Below, piece after piece: positions 5,249 through 7,561 of a stretch of DNA of 7,561 nt. The notes under the pieces were generated by a model. That model was given only the letters and a program-made list of their open reading frames with translations. It was not told the DNA's origin and did no database searches. Each line of letters starts with the position of its first letter. Position 1 is the first letter of the stretch. A program made the translations under genes and the position numbers. The DNA comes from Candidatus Tayloriibacteriota bacterium (GTDB taxonomy: Bacteria > Patescibacteriota > Minisyncoccia > Phycocordibacterales > PALSA-1337): contig JAPLZH010000054.1 in assembly GCA_026395105.1 (NCBI GenBank), positions 1-7,561 on the forward strand, read 5' to 3'.

Positions 5249-7561
5249 ATGAAAAATATTTTAAAAATAATATCAGTCTTATTTTTTTTGGTTTTAGTTT
5301 TTCCGGTAAAAGCTGAAAACTATGAATTTTTTGGGGATGATTTTGAATTAGAAGATACTGTCAACTGGGCAAGGGGAGTTAGTCAAGCGAGCGGTACTGT
5401 AAGTATTACTAAAGATTTACCACATTCTGGGTTGTTTAGTGCCAAACATGTTTTGAATGGTGAGGGTGTAAACACTCTCATGGGATCCGATTTTACTAGC
5501 ACTTCTACAGCCTATGCAAGTGCCTATTTTTATCTTGACCCAGCCTTAAGCATAACTGGTGATTTGATAATTTTTCAGCTTACTAATGGCGTTGGTTCGA
5601 CGGGTCAGAGAGTATACCTTCGTAATACTGGTGGAAACTTATATATAAAATTAACTGGTCAAGCTACTCCAGGAACTACCGCTGTCACAAAAGGTTCATG
5701 GCATAACATAGAATTAAAATATTCTGATGTTGATGGTACTGCGGCCGTATATTTAGATGGCAGTGAAACTGCGGAAGTCAGTGCTTCAGGTCTAACATTA
5801 AGTGATGTTGATGTAATAAAAGTGGGTACTGCCGGAGTCGCGACCGGAATAATTTATTTTGACGATATTTTAGTTAATAATTCTCGCGTGGGGGCTCCTT
5901 CTGTAAATATTAAAGTTCGTCATGCAAATACTTTCGGTCGGTCTACGATGAAGTTAAGAAATACTTTATTTGGGCAGGTTTCCTCAGATAAATTAGTGGT
6001 TGATATAGATGGCTCAGAAGTATATAGAAAAACTGGTTCTATTACTGGCGAAGAATATGTCACATTAGCACTTTCAACCCTAACTGCTGGTAACCATACT
6101 CTCGATGTAAAACTACTTAATTCAAGTGATGTACAGAAAGTAATTTATACCGAAACTATTCGTAAATATATTAATGGCACTCCCACAGTGTCTATCGATG
6201 AAAATAATAGTATCTCACGAAATGGTACTTTAGTTTTTCCTGTTACACCATATATGCAAAATCCTAGTGGTTGGATATCTTACTGGAACAATGGCTGGGC
6301 AAATATGTATGGCTGGGCTTCTGGCTATGCAAATAGCTATAGTAAAGAGCAGTATCAAAGTTTTATAGAAACTGTGGGGCAGCCAAGCATCGGGCCAGAT
6401 GAACGTTTTTGTAATGATGTATTTGAAGTGCGTTTTTGTATAAATACTCCCGATGCAGTTTCTTTAGCTTCTGGCTATGCAGATGCTTTAAAGGATCACC
6501 CTAATGTGTTCATGTGGACATGGGTCGATGAACCAGATCTAGGAGGGAGTACACCACGTGTTCTTCCGAGTACAATTCAAGCAGTCACCGATGCAGTTCA
6601 TGATATAGATTTTAATCACCCGCAAGCCCTAAATCTTTATGGGTGGGGTCCAGGCGGTACAAAAATAAAAGGTTTTCTTTATCCGAATTTAGTTTCAGAT
6701 TTATATAGTTTTGATATGTATCCTTCCATATATCAGACTACATTCAGCTATTGGGTTACTAATATGGATTTATGGCAAAAATATAATTATGGCCTTACAC
6801 CATGGACAACCTTTATTGAAGCAGGAATTCAGCCGTGCCCTGATGCTCCCATCTGTACAGGAGGACATGGGCCGAATTCTGATCAGCTACGAATGGAGGC
6901 ATGGTTAGCTGTTGTTCATGGTATGAAAGGTATCCAATGGTGGGGACCGGAAGTCCCTGATTATACTTATATTGATGATGCTCATCACGCGCAAATGGCT
7001 AAATTTGTTGATCAAATTGGAAGATTGAAAAATGTTGTGCTTTCTGCAGCACCACCTCGTACAGTGAGTGATAATTCGGACACTGCCGGTAATAGGGTTG
7101 ATACTCTGGTCCGTGAGGATGCCGATAATATTTATGTGTTTGCTGTAAGATTAACAGAAAATTCTGAAGCTGATACATTAAGTACAGAATTCAACGTCTC
7201 TGGATTATCAGGTGTTAAGAATGCTACAGTTTTTGATGAGAGTCGCACAGTATCTACAAATGATGGAGTATTTACTGATTCTTTTGCTCCTAACGATGTT
7301 CATATTTATCAAATTCCTAAGGCTGATTCCACAGACACTAGTATCACATCATTTAATTTCCTAAGCCCCTCAGTCACAGGTATCGTGGATAATACTGCCC
7401 ATACTGTTAGCTTAACTGTTCCATACGGAACAAATGTCACCGCTCTAGTTCCTACAATCTCAATCACGGGTTCCTCCACTAGTCCTCTATCAGGCGTAGC
7501 CCAAAACTTCACAAGTCCAGTGATATATACCGTCACAGCCCAAGACACTTCTACTACCACT
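5249..7561 (+). CDS. Secreted modular protein with glycoside-hydrolase-like TIM barrel (3' truncated)
   Basis: The frame is open from ATG 5249 to the window end, giving 771 residues with no stop. A signal peptide (1-22, ending VKA) precedes a concanavalin A/LamG-like domain (about 26-212, ending in the YFDDILVNN strand). An Ig-like beta-sandwich (about 217-310) and a TIM-barrel domain (about 325-590) follow. Barrel landmarks are a first strand LVFPVTPYM (328-336), WTWVDEPD (423-430) with Glu428 as likely acid/base, SFDMYP (487-492), FIEAG (522-526) with Glu524 as likely nucleophile, and GIQWWGPE (561-568). This is the clan GH-A layout, but I cannot name the family. Cys388/Cys397 and Cys530/Cys536 may form disulfides, fitting export. 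Next are a second beta-sandwich (about 592-692) and a DUF5018-like surface repeat (695 on, with SLTVPYGTNVTALVPTISI), probably one of several. It may cleave or bind polysaccharide at the cell surface; substrate unknown. It starts 11 bases after the preceding gene, with no Shine-Dalgarno sequence. Confidence 0.85.
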   Translation, partial: MKNILKIISVLFFLVLVFPVKAENYEFFGDDFELEDTVNWARGVSQASGTVSITKDLPHSGLFSAKHVLNGEGVNTLMGSDFTSTSTAYASAYFYLDPALSITGDLIIFQLTNGVGSTGQRVYLRNTGGNLYIKLTGQATPGTTAVTKGSWHNIELKYSDVDGTAAVYLDGSETAEVSASGLTLSDVDVIKVGTAGVATGIIYFDDILVNNSRVGAPSVNIKVRHANTFGRSTMKLRNTLFGQVSSDKLVVDIDGSEVYRKTGSITGEEYVTLALSTLTAGNHTLDVKLLNSSDVQKVIYTETIRKYINGTPTVSIDENNSISRNGTLVFPVTPYMQNPSGWISYWNNGWANMYGWASGYANSYSKEQYQSFIETVGQPSIGPDERFCNDVFEVRFCINTPDAVSLASGYADALKDHPNVFMWTWVDEPDLGGSTPRVLPSTIQAVTDAVHDIDFNHPQALNLYGWGPGGTKIKGFLYPNLVSDLYSFDMYPSIYQTTFSYWVTNMDLWQKYNYGLTPWTTFIEAGIQPCPDAPICTGGHGPNSDQLRMEAWLAVVHGMKGIQWWGPEVPDYTYIDDAHHAQMAKFVDQIGRLKNVVLSAAPPRTVSDNSDTAGNRVDTLVREDADNIYVFAVRLTENSEADTLSTEFNVSGLSGVKNATVFDESRTVSTNDGVFTDSFAPNDVHIYQIPKADSTDTSITSFNFLSPSVTGIVDNTAHTVSLTVPYGTNVTALVPTISITGSSTSPLSGVAQNFTSPVIYTVTAQDTSTTT

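Noticed and set aside
6711..6908. Open plus-strand frame inside the TIM barrel region
   Set aside because: It is out of frame with the continuous 5249-7561 coding sequence, which carries the conserved barrel motifs across these bases.
7309..7560. Open minus-strand frame opposite the end of the large secreted protein
   Set aside because: The plus frame is continuous, with a recognisable surface-repeat domain over the same bases. The minus frame is a shadow of Val/Thr-rich coding.

Overview
This AT-rich window carries a compact run of plus-strand genes for membrane and cell-surface proteins. Stops are only TAA or TAG, most gaps are 1-25 bases, and canonical Shine-Dalgarno sequences at workable spacing are nearly absent. 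The gene set (LemA, DUF2207, HtpX, a DUF1189-like protein, a DUF5666-like small protein, and a secreted modular protein ending in a DUF5018-like repeat) and the AT-rich style fit a Patescibacteria/CPR bacterium, probably of the Parcubacteria type. That taxonomic call is inference. No in-frame TGA interrupts any gene, so the standard bacterial code suffices.

Layout. Positions 1-33 hold the first 11 codons of a minus-strand gene that leaves the window. Positions 34-179 are intergenic and richer in CpG than the flanks, with an imperfect tandem repeat (104-159). This may be the outer end of an insertion sequence, but that is unproven. A good promoter (TTGCCA, 17 bp, TAAAAT) then leads directly into a small membrane-anchored protein with a predicted OB-fold (180-569), apparently read as a leaderless transcript. 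A second candidate promoter precedes an unrecognised single-span protein (646-1032). Next come lemA (1047-1592), a DUF2207 protein with a poly-glycine tail (1617-3407), htpX (3476-4375), and a multi-span DUF1189-like protein (4377-5237). The last gene (5249 to the window end) starts a large secreted protein with a lectin-like domain, a beta-sandwich, a glycoside-hydrolase-like TIM barrel, another beta-sandwich and a surface-repeat domain; its 3' end is outside the window.

How they may work together. LemA, DUF2207 and HtpX are often found near each other in bacteria and suggest an envelope quality-control module: HtpX is a membrane zinc protease, while LemA and DUF2207 are membrane-anchored proteins of unclear role. 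The flanking small membrane protein and the DUF1189-like protein are packed tightly against them and are candidate partners. HtpX also appears to have its own promoter, placed so that transcription would begin at its start codon. No rRNA, tRNA, CRISPR array or convincing rho-independent terminator was seen, and no stretch above 300 bases lacks a gene.
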